Below, piece after piece: positions 48,966 to 60,022 of a DNA stretch of 64,000 bases. This stretch comes from Sipunculus nudus (taxonomy: Eukaryota; Annelida; Sipuncula; Golfingiida; Sipunculidae). How positions within the stretch are numbered: the first letter of the stretch is position 1; each line of letters starts with the position of its first letter. Both the position numbers and the translations under genes were made by a program. Under the pieces are notes generated by a model, which was not told the DNA's origin, did not search any database, and worked only from the letters and a program-made list of their open reading frames with translations. The stretch is taken from NCBI GenBank assembly GCA_026874595.1, contig CM049311.1:36623176-36687175 (forward strand), given 5' to 3'.

Positions 48966-49133
48966 GTGGGGCATAACTAAAAGATCTTTGTCCAAGATAT
49001 CAAGATATACCTTATCGTTGGATTTAATCAGCGCTGATAAGGTTTTGAGGAATTTTGTAAATGAAAAATATTATTAAAATCGAACTTCAAAGATTCCTAT
49101 TTCTCATGACTTCCTAGAATCACAAAATGAGCC

Positions 49134-49180
<47 letters not shown>
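48966..49180 (+). repeat. dispersed repeat with (CT)n tail (pair of 35207-35474)
   Basis: Matches the 35.2-kb copy block by block and ends in an uninterrupted (CT)n of about 44 bp (49137-49180). Confidence 0.78.
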
Positions 49181-49186
<6 letters not shown>

Positions 49187-49748
49187 GAAGAATAATGAAA
49201 AATGGAAGAAGCATGAAATTTGGCATAATGGTCCTTCAGAACATGCTCGGTATTTTCCGATTCATTAATCTTGATTAAAATCCAAGATAGCTGCCAAGAT
49301 GGCCGCCGAAAAAAGTCAATGGATCCGGGAATATTGTTTTTCGAATGCGTCGCCAGTACACTGTTTCTGTCCTTTGTAAAGGTGTCAAGTCTCCATAATT
49401 GCTCTGTAAGTGAATTCTGATTTTGTTGATGGACGTGGGGGTAAGTGAATGCATGATGAGAGAGATATAGCTATGATGTCCTTACTGTGACAGAGTATTT
49501 TATTTCTTGTAAATCATACGATATTGTGTATTGTCGGTGTTTTATACATCTTCAGTGTATAATTCTGTTTTTTAGTATTTACAATGATGTTTGTTTTATT
49601 TTACTATAATTATAGTGTTTTACCTTTTTAATTTCCTAGCAAGGGATTAATAAAATATACCTTATCCTATTTTGTATTAAAATTGCATTTTTACTCAAAC
49701 ATTGGACGATAGAACTAATTTGTTGAAAACTGCAAACTAACACAAACA

Positions 49749-49752
<4 letters not shown>

Positions 49753-49828
<76 letters not shown>

Positions 49829-49837
49829 TATATATAA

Positions 49838-49871
<34 letters not shown>
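49753..49871. repeat. compound (CT)n(AT)n microsatellite
   Basis: About 40 bp of CT followed by about 80 bp of AT with small interruptions. Confidence 0.96.
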
Positions 49872-51907
49872 TGTGTGGGTGTGTTTATGTGGAGTGTACG
49901 AGGAAAACTTGTAGATGAGGGCGTGTCATTGTGTATGAGCGTGTATCATATAAAATGCCATTGAGCGATCGTCGTTTCATCTTTTTAAAAGATTAAACTA
50001 TTTTCTAAGCAATAAAATTGAAATTAAGTGATGTGATGATAAACGACGCTTAACACGAGACTCCTGAGCCATGATGAGCTGACATTTCATGTCGTTTTGT
50101 CGTTAATATTACCCACTCAGGCACATATCCATTTTTCACCTTTTTACCCCATGGGTACCTTCCAAGCAAAAATAATAACTAATTTCCTGTTCTATCTAGA
50201 TGAAAAGAAAAGTGTTATTTATCTTCTTAATCCCAAACGAGGCCAGGATGGGGGATTCTATCAGAGTAATCGTCTAGCGTGCCTAACGGCATTACGTTGT
50301 ACTTTATCTACAAAGTACACATGTATTTATAGCTAATAAAACCATCTTGTTAATCAACCAAATAGACCAACCATGTTGATCTGACATACTATGTTATTTT
50401 ACTCGTTCATAAACAAACACTAAGGGTTTTATAATGACAGCGACAGGCATAAATCACGTATCAATGTATGTGTATTTCATGCATTTAACTCTGGGGAAGA
50501 TAGCATTGGTTTATTGTTGCCATGATAAATTACAGGGTAGCTGGGTGGAAACTTTTGGATTGCTTTTATCGGAATTATTATCATCCTCCTATCGACAGAT
50601 AGACAATCACCTATTAAATTTGAGCTTTATGGGATACCGTACATATGCCAGGTAAAATATCGTCTTCTACCGATACGTCGGAATGGGCAATTTATCATGA
50701 TGCAAAAAGGTTTGTGGCCACTCGGTTTTCAAACAGGGTGGATTTTACCTGACGGATAGTCTGTCACATGGTAGGACACATCAAAGACAGATCAGTTAGT
50801 CACCGGTATTGTTACACGAGACAATGCAGAAATTAATTCTCGAAAGCTAAATGAAAATCCAAGCTGGCTGACTTTTGTAAAAAACGGAATAAAACAAAAC
50901 CTCTTTCAAGTTCCGCCCATCCCTTCTTAGCTAATGATCATCTTTTCTTAGACTTTTAAATTAAAGTGTTTGGCGAAGTTAAGGATTGTAAAAAGGTGTA
51001 ATGATAAAGAAACTGGCACTGGACGCCACCTTTCATTAATTGTATTGTGTGTTTTCCTACGGAAAAAGAGCGTGATCTATATGCCATATTGTCCTGGCTT
51101 TTACACGTTTAACTGAAGTACTCTATTATATCAAGATATAAAATTTAATAGATCATGAAGATCAATAAATTGGTGTTTTGAAAAAAAACAAGGCTATTGA
51201 AAATAACTGGATAAGCTATCTCTTGCATCAGAACTTCAAAACTACATCCATCATAATTATTCCCGAACATGAATCAAAAAGGGCTTAATTAACATTTCAA
51301 GACCCCGTTTCCTGTTGTGCAATAGTTAATGACATATATCATATTATTAGTTACCCCTAAAACGCAACAATTGATTTGATAATTACCATAATGGTTGTTA
51401 TAGAAAATTAATTTAAATTTTAATTGCATAATTAAAATAATTTATGTTTATAAATACCTAATATCAACAGACAAAACACATCTATCAGGCGCCACATGCA
51501 TGTATTTTTCAAATATTTACTTTAAATGTTGTTTGAAACATATTGATAATCAAAATGAAATATTTCCTAAAAACCATCCCGAATCTATACATCATTTATG
51601 GATTTTATATTCAGCAAAGCAGAAGGAATCATACATTAATTTACCTGTTTACCTACTATTAGTAAACTTCTTGTGGAGAATAATTAGTTAATAAATTAAC
51701 AAATTTTCTTCTTTCACTTTAGTCATTGAGAGCAGCTCGGACCAACTTGACTGTATCTTCAAGAAATCCCTAATTTAGCCAAATTCAATCACATCGCACA
51801 TACTTTCTGATCGAATGGTTTCTTTTAACCTAATATAAACCCTCTCTGTAATAAATGTTGACAACCTGACAAAGTCAAAACTAGAAATACGCATTGTAAA
51901 GGGGTCA
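49872..51907. other. unassigned DNA
   Basis: No gene or repeat recognised. Short plus frames at 50097-50336, 50434-50655 and 51500-51691 lack domains. Confidence 0.4.
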
Positions 51908-52190
51908 CAGGGGTGGCGATCTTTGAGAAATTGTTGAGCGATGAAAAAATCGGAAGATCTCTCAACGTTCTTTCAATGAGCGCTCAATCTCCTAATGGTC
52001 TCTCAATGATCTTCCAGTGATCTCCACGATCGCCACGGTCTCCTCAACGTGTTGACTCGGTCGTAATCAATCTCTCAACTATCGCCAAGGAAAGCGATCT
52101 CTCAACGAAAGCTTAAGGCGCTCTCAACGATCTCATCGACCTCCCTATGATTTCTCAGCAATCTTTCAATGAGCGCACAATTTTTCCACC
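51908..52190. mobile_element. TIR-bounded element with tctcaa-rich interior
   Basis: The left end caggggtgg...aaattgttgagcg and the reverse complement of the right end (aggggtggaaaaattgtgcgctca) form imperfect TIRs. CAGGGG starts are common in hAT elements. The interior is a degenerate short-period run of gatctctcaacg / ctctcaatgatct words that continues past the right end to about 52300. No 8-bp target duplication is visible. Confidence 0.5.
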
Positions 52191-52310
52191 CCTAAGGTAA
52201 CCTCCTTTGGTCACCCAACTAACTCTCAGTGATCGCTCAGTGTTCTCTCCTGCATGGTCTCTCAGTGATCTCTCTCGGTCTCACCACGAGCGCTTCGCTA
52301 CGCTCAACTA
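52191..52310 (+). repeat. continuation of degenerate tctcagtgatc repeat
   Basis: Words tctcagtgatcgctcagtg and gtctctcagtgatctctctcg continue the interior pattern beyond the right TIR, so the TIR assignment or the order of events needs checking. Confidence 0.55.
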
Positions 52311-52627
52311 TTCGCTACATTACCCGCTGCATAAAACCGCGGTTGCCGGTCAGGTTTGGCCACCAGGCGTCGCTGTCTCTGTGGAATTCCCCCTGCGTTA
52401 TATTTAACCAAACACATTGCAGGTATCACAAGCACAAACGGATGTTCTTCGAGGTACCGGTCACTGTACACTGCTGTGGAAAGCGCTTGGTAGCACAGAC
52501 TTTTTCACCCCCATTGGAATACACACGATGCAATCGTCAGCTTTCAACACAGTCTGTTTACTGACTTGCCTTAGGTCAGTTATCCCCCACTGTCTGCTGT
52601 TTCCTGTATTGCGTGCCGCACGAGCTT

Positions 52628-53165
52628 GCCTAGACTGGTACCCCGCTCTAGGCCAATCATAGAGACGGGCGTACAACGCCATCTTATGTACTCCCAGCAG
52701 ACTGGTTTCAACTCCAGTATATATTATATATGATAAAAAATAAGCATTTCGTTTGCTCAGAGAAGTTACCAAAAGTTGGCTGTACATTACGTGTGACATT
52801 AATAATTAGATTAATAGATATTAATAATAAATCACTGCTACGCACAGTGGAATATCAAAGATCCAGTATATCGTATTATCTATACATCGATCCATCATTC
52901 AATTTTTGTGCAACAACTCATTCTTCAATATTTAAAAACTAGAAATAACTGAGGAAAGTTATTTTATAAGAAATCTTCATGGATTATCAACCAGGATCAC
53001 ATGAACGTCCATGACAACTGGTATGAGGGTGCATTAATGGAGTTGGAACAAATCTACAGGTAAGTCAGGAGTTGCAACTGGGAATACTTAAGATGGCGTT
53101 GTCCGCCTGTCGCTATATGCTTGGCTGAGGGCCATAATAGAGCAGGGTACCAGTCTAGAGCTTAC
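52628..53165. mobile_element. inverted-repeat element, about 540 bp
   Basis: Left arm ctagactggtaccccgctct...acaacgccatcttatgtactcccag (52630-52700). The reverse complement of 53070-53160 gives ctagactggtaccctgctct...acaacgccatcttaagtattcccag. The arms are about 75-90 bp with an indel. Between them a 36-codon stop-bounded plus frame (52949-53055) ends at a strong donor-like CTACAG/GTAAGT and includes DNWYEGALMELEQIYR. It could be a relic exon of a transposase or chance; it is not recognised. Confidence 0.7.
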
Positions 53166-54153
53166 CTCGCATAGCATTGTTTGTTTACACGCGAGCTAAG
53201 CCAATCAGATTTCTTCTACCAGTTCTGCAGATTTTTTTTAAACGCAGAGCCAATCAGATTTTTCTTTATCCAGCGGAAACTGACTGGGTGTTGCCAAACC
53301 TGTAAGATCCTGCTATTTCTCACAGATTGTGAGTGGAAGGTAAAATCCTACATTTTCTCATTATGGGGTGCAAAACTGAAAGATAATCGAGGAAAACTTT
53401 ACCAAACTATAAACTAAGTGATTGAAATAGCTCGAAATTTAAACAAACGTGTTTAATCCCCCCCCCCCCCCCTCCAAAAAAAAATAAAAAAAACAGGTAC
53501 TTCTGTGTGTCTTTCTTGTTGAAAATTTACAATGTTTCAGTGAATCAAAGTTTAAACTTTCAGGTTTAAATTGGTACAGATAGGCACAGGGAAAAAATAC
53601 TTAAAAAAAAACAACTTGTGGATTGATTTTAGATATAGGAGATATGCCAATTATGCTTCTTCAAGGGTTAAGTAAATACCTGAGTTATAGAATGTATAGA
53701 ATGTAACAGATAACCCTAGGAAGCCAAGCATCTGATAAGAAGACGGGAAAACAGTCATTCCTAGCTGAGTAGACGGGAGCAGCTGTTGTGACTGCAGCAG
53801 TCAGTGTTTGCGGGATTGAAGGAAGACTGCAGCATGCTCCCATCAGACAGAGGGTTCTCCTGTGTTTTCTAAATAGTCTTTTTCTCATTCTTACTGCATC
53901 ATCCATGTCCTTTATCTGGTGGTTTCCTTTTATTTTCTGTTTTTATGGTGACCTTTTTCTATCTTATGACGAAAACCGTTTTATATCGAACCTCTTTATC
54001 CCATGTTTATTTAGACCAGCAAGCTGTCACCGCTTTTAATAATTTTCTCCAATACAGGTGTATGGTTTCTAACAGAACATAACCGTTAATTGTCATTTGA
54101 TTTTATGCAAAAGGTGAAGATCTTTAGTATATTGAAATGAGTTTTTTATCAAT
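53166..54153. other. unassigned DNA
   Basis: A direct repeat gccaatcagatttct / gccaatcagatttttct at about 53201 and 53250 and a 15-base C run (53458-53472) are the only structures seen. The C run is followed by A-rich sequence. Confidence 0.45.
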
Positions 54154-54441
54154 ATGAAAGAGAATCATGTGAAAATACAACAGCATGATAAAATGGAATA
54201 TAATTATAAATTATTTATCAGAAGCCACAACTCTTGCCAAAATCCTAACGAAGCAGTACAGCAACACAGGATATCGATATGTTTGTCACGTTCAACAACT
54301 TCATTCACTGATTCGCCCTATAACAATGGCTCTAGTCCCGACAGTGGAAAACTAAATAGTCTCCGGCAAATCCGGCCCCCACTGGCACCCTGGCCCTCAG
54401 CAACGACAAAGTTTGACAGACTGAGTCAGTTTTACAGTTAG
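54154..54441 (+). other. weak ORF or terminal-exon candidate
   Basis: A 95-codon ATG frame whose second half is Ser/Pro-rich and more GC-rich than its flanks (SRSTTSFTDSPYNNGSSPDS, then LRQIRPPLAPWPSATTKFDR), ending at TAG. The composition looks less AT-driven than other frames here. No domain, homologue or splice partner is recognised, and a SINE follows within 30 bp. The coding call is speculative. Confidence 0.2.
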
Positions 54442-54469
54442 ATATTCAAGGCGAAAGTGGAAGACACTA

Positions 54470-54612
54470 ATAGAGTTGAAGATCGTAGTGAGAGAGGTGG
54501 AGGAAGCCGGAGAACCCGGAGAGAACTACCGACCTAGGACGGGCCACTTCAGCCCATTCTCATGACAGCACCTGGGATCGAACCCGTTGTCAAGGCCCCT
54601 ACGCAGATGCCA
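54470..54612 (-). mobile_element. tRNA-derived SINE with GGAGGAA..CCGGAG body motif
   Basis: Minus-strand head with gggttcgatccc as B box (54575-54586) and tggcatctgcgtagggg as a weak A box. The plus-strand text ggaggaagccggagaacccg (about 54500) resembles a motif I recall from dispersed repeats of fish and marine invertebrates; that comparison is from memory. Confidence 0.55.
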
Positions 54613-55144
54613 CGATTTTTTGTAATAACAGATCCTGATTAGGTCATAATTTTTCAACTTATGGATCAAAGTCAGATTTTGGACCTACTTACCGTGAGGA
54701 TTCGACCTAATAACCGTAAGGATAATAAATCAAATATCATTCTTTCGTATTAGTAAATACATGTCCCCTGTTTAACCTAAACTCAAGTAAAAAAACACGT
54801 TCATATTAAAAGAAGTATTGTCAAAATCATTTGGTGCAGTTAATTATATTACTCGTTTGTCGCTGCTGTGTATTCTACTTAGATCAATTAAAATAACTAA
54901 GGAGATGCACATACCGAGCACCATTTCTCTAATGACTGGTTTCACTAACAGATGGCGCAACCGAAAGATCATTTGTTTTGGGACGTAATTATATGTTTAG
55001 TACATTTTTTTTGCACTCCTTCAAGCACACGTTTCGGGTAGTATATTTTGTTTCCCAAAACCGGTCCAATCTATTTCAATGGATAGGTTTCTTGTAGAAA
55101 AAGTGACTTGCTGATATAATCATTCGAGAACTTTAAAATCAATC
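54613..55144. other. unassigned DNA
   Basis: Between two SINEs; no feature recognised. Confidence 0.4.
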
Positions 55145-55149
55145 TGAGT

Positions 55150-55430
55150 AAGACATTTAGTAAAGCGTGTTGACTTAATGGGTAGGGGGCTGAGCTCGTG
55201 ACCGCAGGTTTGTCAGTTCAAGTTCCATTCTGACCGTACACTATTAAGATTACTAGCCATCGTCTGTACCACAAGAATACGCTCTCTTCACCCAGGAGAG
55301 ATTGGGTACTGGTCATAGGCGGCAGGCAAATGTAAAGCGAATAACCTTCTGCCGCCTATTATGGCTGTGCGGGTTGTATGCTCCCCAGGGGCTGAGTAAG
55401 AATGAACATGCGTGAAAGATAAAAAAAAAG
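55150..55430 (+). mobile_element. tRNA-derived SINE with A-rich tail
   Basis: A-box-like taatgggtagggggctga and B-box-like agttcaagttcc lie about 50 bp apart. A body of about 200 bp containing ggcggcaggcaaatg and an inverted ccgcctattatggc follows, and it ends in a run of nine A (about 55420). This is the most complete SINE in the window. Confidence 0.7.
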
Positions 55431-56249
55431 CAAAGTGTATAGCCGGATGAGACTGATTATCATTGTTTTAATATCATAACTGTAACCCTTTTATATTACT
55501 TTCTTGAACCTTTCGTCTGATCTGGAAATAAAATCTGACCCTGTAGTGACAGCCAAATTTATGACGGCTCCCTATGATAGTATTTCAAATAAAGAATAAG
55601 CAACTGCCAAATGTTACAGGTGTTGCCTGTGAAATATATTACTTTGACTGCCTAAGTGGGTTTCTTAGTTTGTACATAGACCGTGTTCACAGATTTTAAT
55701 TATGTTTTAATTAATAATTATTTCATTTATTATCATGATTTATCGATTACATTAATGAGTTAATTAATCAAATGGAAGAAATATATATATATATTAATAT
55801 TTGAATTAACTTCTTATTATTTATTATATATAAAATTAATTACAATTAATTACTTTTTGATAGAAAAATTAATATTTCTTAAATATTGTTTAATGCAAGT
55901 GTTTGTACCCATGTTCTAATTAGGAATTTTTGTTCACCTGTTAATCAAACTGTTGTTTATATGAGTTTCAGAATTTAACTGTTGAAAAAAAATCGCCAAA
56001 ATGAGATGGACAGTGGAATGTGGAACAGAGTATATAACTACATCGCTTATCCAATGATGATTTTTGTCCTCAATTGTCACACCTATACTCCTGATCAACC
56101 AATTAACCATTAAGATTTGGCAATTTTTTTCAGGCAAACTTGAATATTACCACGATGTCATTGAATATGTGACTATTGGTTTCATAGGAGATTTTTAAAA
56201 TAAAAAAATAGCAAAAACAAAAACAGTTTCTTATTTGCTGAGTAAATTG
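55431..56249. other. unassigned AT-rich DNA
   Basis: Very AT-rich between 55690 and 55870, with taatta-type words; no gene recognised. Confidence 0.4.
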
Positions 56250-56427
56250 CGGAGCCCCTAAAGGGACATATGTGCTATATATATTTTGAGTAAATATCGC
56301 GTTCCCTAGCAATAATTTCGCGATCCTTTTTGTGGGACCTCGGGAACTTTTCGTGTCCCCCCTGCGCGATCTTTTCGCGATATTTACCGAGAATAAATAT
56401 TGCACCCATGTCCTTTAAGGGGCTCCG
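56250..56427. mobile_element. 178-bp miniature TIR element
   Basis: Left end cggagcccctaaagggacat, then gtaaatatcgcg. Reverse complement of the right end: cggagccccttaaaggacat, then ggtaaatatcgcgaaaag. The TIRs are over 50 bp of a 178-bp element, so almost all of it can fold. Internal cgcgat words are frequent. Flanks are aaattg and taagta, so no clear target duplication. It was probably mobilised by a transposase encoded elsewhere. Confidence 0.85.
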
Positions 56428-57659
56428 TAAGTAATACACAAATGTGATGATGTTCGAAACGGTCTCTTTAATATGTTTTAGAGCTCACATGTCGGCTCTC
56501 GTAATCACCAAAATATTTATATTTTAAATATAAGTGATATTTTATATCCATGGGAAGAAAAGCATGGTTTCTATCCTCAAGACTTCTCTGTTACACAACC
56601 AAGCACCTTCTTTAAGATTTCTTCTATTTGTATGGAAAAAAGTTAATTTCCTGTGTGCTTTTGTGTAATAAAACAGTTGCGTAAACTGCAAAATTAATTT
56701 GGAGTTATATATAACAGATTAAATGCTTTCGTATTTGTCAAAATGCTAATATATAGTATGAACCGTCTAAAAAGAAACCCCCATAAGCATCGGCTTGACA
56801 GTTGAACCAGTAAATGTAATTCCACTCCGGGCATTATATATCTGTCTAAATTTATTTTCTTGACTTTTGAACCTTAAGCTCACAAGATCAGCAAGGTTCT
56901 GAAATAGAACAGGAATTAACATTTTTAATAAAAGTCATAATCCGGGTATTAAGAAGATTAGTACTTTGGTAATTACTAAAAATGATAATGGTACGGTATT
57001 TAGATGCCGGAGAAAAAGAAGAGGTCGGGTCTTGACGGGATATTAATACGCAGCATGGTAAACCTCAAACCATTCAGGCACCGCGTCCATTTTTACTAAA
57101 TGACGTAAGCGGCATTCTGACGGCAACGAGATCTTGCCATCAGTTGATCGTGAAAACATTGTTGGAATAGAAGAACGTGTACAGGTTTTGTATCTGATAT
57201 TGTTGCTAGCCTTGGTCAACAAATGGTCTAGGATTTTATATCAATTGATTGGGACCTATTGCGGTTCCCGGTTAACATAGTCTTCTCGGCTGTGACTAAT
57301 CTTTCATATTTTAACAGTAAAAAAGCTTAAGCTTTAGTAATCCGAGAAGTAATTAAGTTTTCTTGCAGTTAATTTCTAAAATGCTCCATAATCATCTGGA
57401 TGTAAAAGATCGTAGGACACTATTTATGATTATGATTATGAATTTGCTTAATCATTTGTTGAAAACATTTTTTTAAATCTCCGGGGTTTGTATTTGTTCG
57501 CAGATTTCCTGTGGAACCATATTTTATTCACATTACAAGGAACATCTGCAGACTTTATCATGATTGTTTGTTCTTTGATAAAATATAAAGCATTTTCGTC
57601 TATGTTTATGTTCTGGAAACTGATTCAAGAAAGATTTTCCATCAGTTTGTTTCTCTCAA
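56428..57659. other. unassigned DNA
   Basis: No gene or repeat recognised. The segment ends in a 21-base C run. Confidence 0.4.
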
Positions 57660-57680
57660 CCCCCCCCCCCCCCCCCCCCC
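57660..57680. repeat. poly-C run
   Basis: 21 consecutive C, the longest homopolymer of this base that I see in the window apart from the 11.3-kb run. Confidence 0.95.
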
Positions 57681-57719
57681 AAGGAGATTGATTTAAATGT
57701 TGATTTTAATGCTGTCATA

Positions 57720-59040
57720 GTCTGTCGTCGTCGTCCGTAGGATATCTTGTGAAAGCCAAAGCTTCTGAAAGGCTGTATATTTCTTCGCGAAATTTGAAGA
57801 ACAAATTGTTTCTACCAAATTCTCGGATGAGTTCGAAAACCACTGAACCTGATCTTCAAGAAAAATCTGGCGATTTCTAGATTGTTATATACCCTATATA
57901 TTTTGAGGTATGCACATTTTGTCCTCAAATTTGACGCACGACTTGATTCAACCAAGTTCTTCGATGCGTTCGAAAACTGATGACCTTGAGCAAGATCTTC
58001 AAGGTCAAATAAGCCGAATTATAGTTCATCGTCTCCAAGGGGTCTTATGAACGCGATAACTTATGACGTATTGCATATTTCCCCTCATATTCGACACACT
58101 AGTTGTTTCCGCCGAGGTCCCGGGAGAGTTCGGATACGAGTGACCTTGACCTTGATCTTCGAGGTCGAATCTCCGCAGTTACGATTCTTGTGAATCCAAT
58201 AACTTTAGAAGTACTAAATATTTTTCCTCAAATTGACACATCTTTTCTTTCTGCCAAAATCTTGAAGGAGTTAGAAAACCCGTGACCTTGATCTTTAAGG
58301 TCAAATCTGCTGAAATGTACTTTTTGTGAACATCATAACTTTTAGAGTATTGCACCTTTTACCCTCAAATTTGACACAAAAATGTTACAGCCAACTTTTT
58401 GGAAAGTTCGAAAATCGGTGACCTTGGCCAGGATCTTCAAGGTCAGATCTGCCGAAATGTAATTTTTTTTGTGAACCACATGTCTTTTTTTTCTTATTTT
58501 ATTGTCGTCTCAGCTTTCATGTATAATTAACAACTTCTTTTTTTTTCTTTTTCATCATGTACAATATATCCATAGAAACATATCTATACAAAAATATACA
58601 CACATGCAAATATTTCCTCTTGATAACTTGATAACCATAACTAATGATTTTATTGCATATTTCCAAATCAAATTTTACACACAGGTTGTTTCCACTGACC
58701 TTAATCTTCAAGATCATATCTGCCAAAATCTAGGAATAGTGTGGCCTACATTACTATCGAAGTACTTAATATTTATTCCTCAAATTTGGCACACTGGATG
58801 TATCTTCCATGTTCTCTGACGAGATGGAAATCTTGTGACCTTGACCTGCATCTTCAAGGCTAATTCTGCTGAAATCGATCATCATTGTGACCTCCATAAC
58901 TTTTATGTACTGCATATCTTTTCTGGAGATTTGTCCACAAGTTCTCTCCATCACATTCTTCATCACAAGTTTGAATACTTGTAACCTTCACCTTGATCTT
59001 CAGGGTCACATCTGTAGATTTATTTGTTTTCACAAAACTT
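57720..59040 (+). repeat. 140-bp degenerate tandem array with TGACCTTGACCT motifs
   Basis: Anchors of the form gtgaccttgaccttgatctt plus caaggtca occur near 57848, 57979, 58139, 58281, 58419, 58697, 58835 and 58981, spacings 131-160 with one double gap. That implies about nine units, one disrupted. Each unit also has a ctcaaatttgacacac block and a ttcgaaaa block. The anchor contains nuclear-receptor half-site-like TGACCT direct repeats and a terminal AGGTCA. That is a sequence match only and not evidence of binding. Confidence 0.88.
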
Positions 59041-59485
59041 CACAACTTATATATCTGTTTTGCGCCCTCATAAACAAAGCCATTTTATGTTTGAGTTAGT
59101 TGTAAAGTTGTTCTGGACAAAATAGAAATTACATGTAACTGAAGGTGGTAGGGTGCATGTGTACAGAAGTTGTAAGATCACTATCTCACAAAACTCAGGT
59201 TCGTCAGACTTGCCGCAGGATGTCGTTGATGAATGTGTTTGGATTATATGACCATCCACTGCCCATCCCCCACTGCCCATAATAGAAATAAGCATGTATA
59301 AACAAATCGAACAGCCTCTGTTTCATAGGGTCGGCGTTTTCTGCATGGCCATTTATATGATAGGTTCAAGTCCTCAGGTAGCAGAATAGTCCCCTTTAAA
59401 ATATAGAATTATATAAACATATTTCAAGGAAGAAAACCCGAAAATCCTTGATGGTTAAAGCATTAATGTTGACTTGAATTATTTC
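59041..59485. other. unassigned DNA
   Basis: No gene or repeat recognised. Confidence 0.4.
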
Positions 59486-60022
59486 TAGAGGTCCGGACCG
59501 CTTGCACCGGTCCGGCCCACAATTTTGGGCTTGGACGGACCGGACCAATAACACAAAATACCGGCCGCTTATCCCTGAACCGGACCAAATTATCGCTCTA
59601 CCTACTTTTCAAAGGTGTATGCTATACAGATGACTTAATGGATTAAGTTTCAACCAAGAAATCTTATTATGAACATAGTGTTTTTATCTCTAAAAGGAGA
59701 GATTATATAGCTACGTTTGTGAATGTAGACGATGGGAGCTGCACTAATATAAATAAATATGTGTATTGTTTTATATTATTGTTCTTAAGGTGTGAGAAAA
59801 TGGTCGTTTTATTATAAACTTCATTCAAATATCAAACCCTGGTTTTGCGATATTGATCTTGTTACATATGTGAACCAATATATGTAATAAAAAATTATGC
59901 AGAATGAAAGCAAAGTAAAATACAATTTTAATTTATTGTACTGGACCAGAACGCTACAACTCCATCGCACAAGGAACGGACCACTTATGTATTGGGATGG
60001 TCCGGTCCGGTCCTCAACTCTA
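59486..60022. mobile_element. GGTCCGG-ended element, about 540 bp
   Basis: Left end tagaggtccggaccg...ggtccggccc...gacggaccggacc. The reverse complement of the right end is tagagttgaggaccggaccg with further ggtccg words. Repeated GGTCCG/CGGACC clusters in both subterminal regions with tagag ends suggest a non-autonomous hAT-like transposon. Flanking 8-mers (attatttc, tttgttac) match only partly. Overlapping frames on both strands inside are unrelated to any known protein. Confidence 0.6.

Noticed and set aside
52229-52564. 111-aa plus frame and the overlapping 112-aa minus frame
   Set aside because: They overlap on opposite strands, start in degenerate repeat DNA and lack any motif.
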